Below, one piece after another: positions 62,865-64,000 of a DNA stretch of 64,000 nt. A program made the position numbers and the translations under genes. The notes below the pieces were generated by a model that was given only the letters and a program-made list of their open reading frames with translations, had not been told where the DNA came from and did not search any database. The stretch comes from Caballeronia peredens (GTDB lineage: Bacteria; Pseudomonadota; Gammaproteobacteria; Burkholderiales; Burkholderiaceae). The stretch lies in NCBI GenBank assembly GCA_001544595.2, contig FCOH02000011.1, positions 62,001 through 126,000 of the forward strand, given 5' to 3'. The first letter of the stretch is position 1. Every line of letters begins with the position of its first letter.

Positions 62865-64000
62865 TTAGTCCAGCGCCGAAGCCGGGCCGAAGAACTCGTA
62901 GCGGCTCTGCGCTTCGGGCACGCCGAGCGCCTTCAGATGCTTCTTCACGGCCTTCATGAACGCCTTCGGGCCGAGAAAGTAGGCATCGACATCGCGATTC
63001 CCGGGAAGCCACTTGTCGAGCAGCGTTTCATCGACGAAGCCGATGCCGTGCGCTTCGTGATCGCCGTCGAGCTTGCGCTCGTAGCAGTAGAAGCGCTTGA
63101 GTTGCGGATGCCGCGCGGCCAGTTCCTCGATCACCTCACGGAATGCGTGCACGCCGCCGTGCCGCGCCGAATGGATGAAGTGCACCGGGCGCTTTGTCGC
63201 GAGCGCGGCCTGCAGCATCGCGAGCGTCGGCGTGATGCCGACGCCGCCGCTGATCAGCACCAGCGGCTTGTCGCCGGGTTCGAGCCTGAAATCGCCGGCG
63301 GGCGGATACAGTTCGACGACATCGCTTTCGCGCACGTTCTGGTGCAGGAAGGTCGACACCTTGCCGTGCGGCTCGCGCTTCACGCTGATGCGGTATTCGC
63401 GGCCGTTGGGCGCGGCGGACAGCGAGTAGTTGCGGCGCAGTTCCTCGCCGTCGACGAACACCCGCATGCCGATGTACTGGCCCGGATGGAAGTCGAGCAG
63501 GGCGCCGCCGTCCTCGGGCACGAAATAGAACGACGTGATCTCGTCGCTTTCCTTCACCTTGCGCGCAACGACGAAGCGCCGCGTACCGCGCCAGCCGCCC
63601 GGCGCCTGCTCGCGCTCGCTGTACATGCCTTCTTCGAGCCCGATCAGCAGGTCGGCGAGCTGCCCGTAGGCGGCGGCCCAGGCATCGATGACGGCGTCGG
63701 TCGCGATCTCCTCGCCGAGCACTTCGCGAATCGACTTGAGCAGGCAGCTACCGACGATCGGATAATGTTCCGGCTGGATGTTCAGCGCGACGTGCTTGTT
63801 GATGATCTGCCCGACGAGGCCGCCGAGCTTTTCGAGTTCGTCGATGTGACGCGCGTACATCAGCACGCCGTTGGCAAGCGCGCGTTGCTGCGCGCCGCTC
63901 GCCTGATGCGCCTGGTTGAACATCGGGCGCACTTCGGGATATTCGGCGAGCATCTTGTTATAGAAGTGCGTGGTAAGCGCCTCGCCGCCGCTTTCGAGCA
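62865..64000 (-). CDS. hmp: Flavohemoprotein (nitric oxide dioxygenase), N-terminus beyond the edge
   Basis: 378 residues visible; the frame stays open to base 64000 (ESGGEALTTHFYNKM), so only the first ~20 residues are missing. The globin domain has the proximal heme His in QIINKHVALNIQPEHYPIVG. The FAD domain has RRNYSLSAAPNGREYRISVK, and the NAD(P)H domain has LISGGVGITPTLAMLQAALA. Hmp turns nitric oxide and oxygen into nitrate. With NnrS it forms a nitrosative-stress group. Confidence 0.93.
   Translation of the reverse strand, partial: LESGGEALTTHFYNKMLAEYPEVRPMFNQAHQASGAQQRALANGVLMYARHIDELEKLGGLVGQIINKHVALNIQPEHYPIVGSCLLKSIREVLGEEIATDAVIDAWAAAYGQLADLLIGLEEGMYSEREQAPGGWRGTRRFVVARKVKESDEITSFYFVPEDGGALLDFHPGQYIGMRVFVDGEELRRNYSLSAAPNGREYRISVKREPHGKVSTFLHQNVRESDVVELYPPAGDFRLEPGDKPLVLISGGVGITPTLAMLQAALATKRPVHFIHSARHGGVHAFREVIEELAARHPQLKRFYCYERKLDGDHEAHGIGFVDETLLDKWLPGNRDVDAYFLGPKAFMKAVKKHLKALGVPEAQSRYEFFGPASALD

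Overview
The window comes from a high-GC betaproteobacterium of the family Burkholderiaceae (Paraburkholderia, Caballeronia or Burkholderia type). The basis is the strong G/C third-position bias, the gene families (OFA oxalate/formate-type MFS carrier, OprD porin, NnrS, FucU) and a prophage of the BcepC6B/BPP-1 podovirus type. I found no tRNA, rRNA, CRISPR array or complete insertion sequence.

Host left flank (1-9231): the end of a succinylglutamate desuccinylase-like gene, a FucU/RbsD mutarotase, a 49-residue orphan protein, a TPR/glycosyltransferase-like gene beside a frameshifted DUF5672 remnant, an ArsR-AHSA1 pair with the operator between its -35 and -10 boxes, an NCS2 purine permease, periplasmic gamma-glutamyltransferase, an SDR oxidoreductase and a VOC (glyoxalase-fold) gene.

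Prophage (9226-49488, about 40.26 kb): it is inserted inside the VOC gene. A 7-bp core, TGGCTCG, lies at both ends, and the missing VOC 3' end (22 codons and a stop, frame kept) is found 40 kb away at 49488-49556. A leftward early operon runs from a PL-type promoter (19446-19474) through a structured leader RNA, very small genes, RecE/RecT, hypothetical proteins sharing a repeated peptide linker, two HNH-AP2 endonucleases, excisionase and integrase. The immunity region holds a CI-like repressor without a peptidase domain, and PL and PR with matching operators. Rightward come a Cro/YdaS-like protein, a CII/YmfL-type regulator, a DUF1376 replication protein, RusA, terminase, portal, Bbp19-like protein, scaffold, capsid, adaptor, nozzle, three large internal virion proteins (one with a GH108-like lysozyme domain), tailspike, endolysin and holin. 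A fibre-like protein with a signal peptide and a convergent O-acyltransferase (probable lysogenic conversion gene) lie next to attR. All core modules appear intact, so the prophage may be functional.

Host right flank (49485-64000): the VOC 3' end, a LysR regulator divergent from an oligopeptide ABC operon (substrate-binding protein, two permeases, two ATPases), an OprD-family porin, an OFA-family MFS transporter, two small exported proteins, and a leftward group linked to nitric oxide (nnrS, cupin, AhpD-like protein, hmp; hmp runs off the right edge).

The observations I rate highest are the prophage-split VOC gene, the long-helix leader RNA under PL, the matched PL/PR operator geometry, the repeated peptide linker, and the row of tiny translationally coupled early genes.
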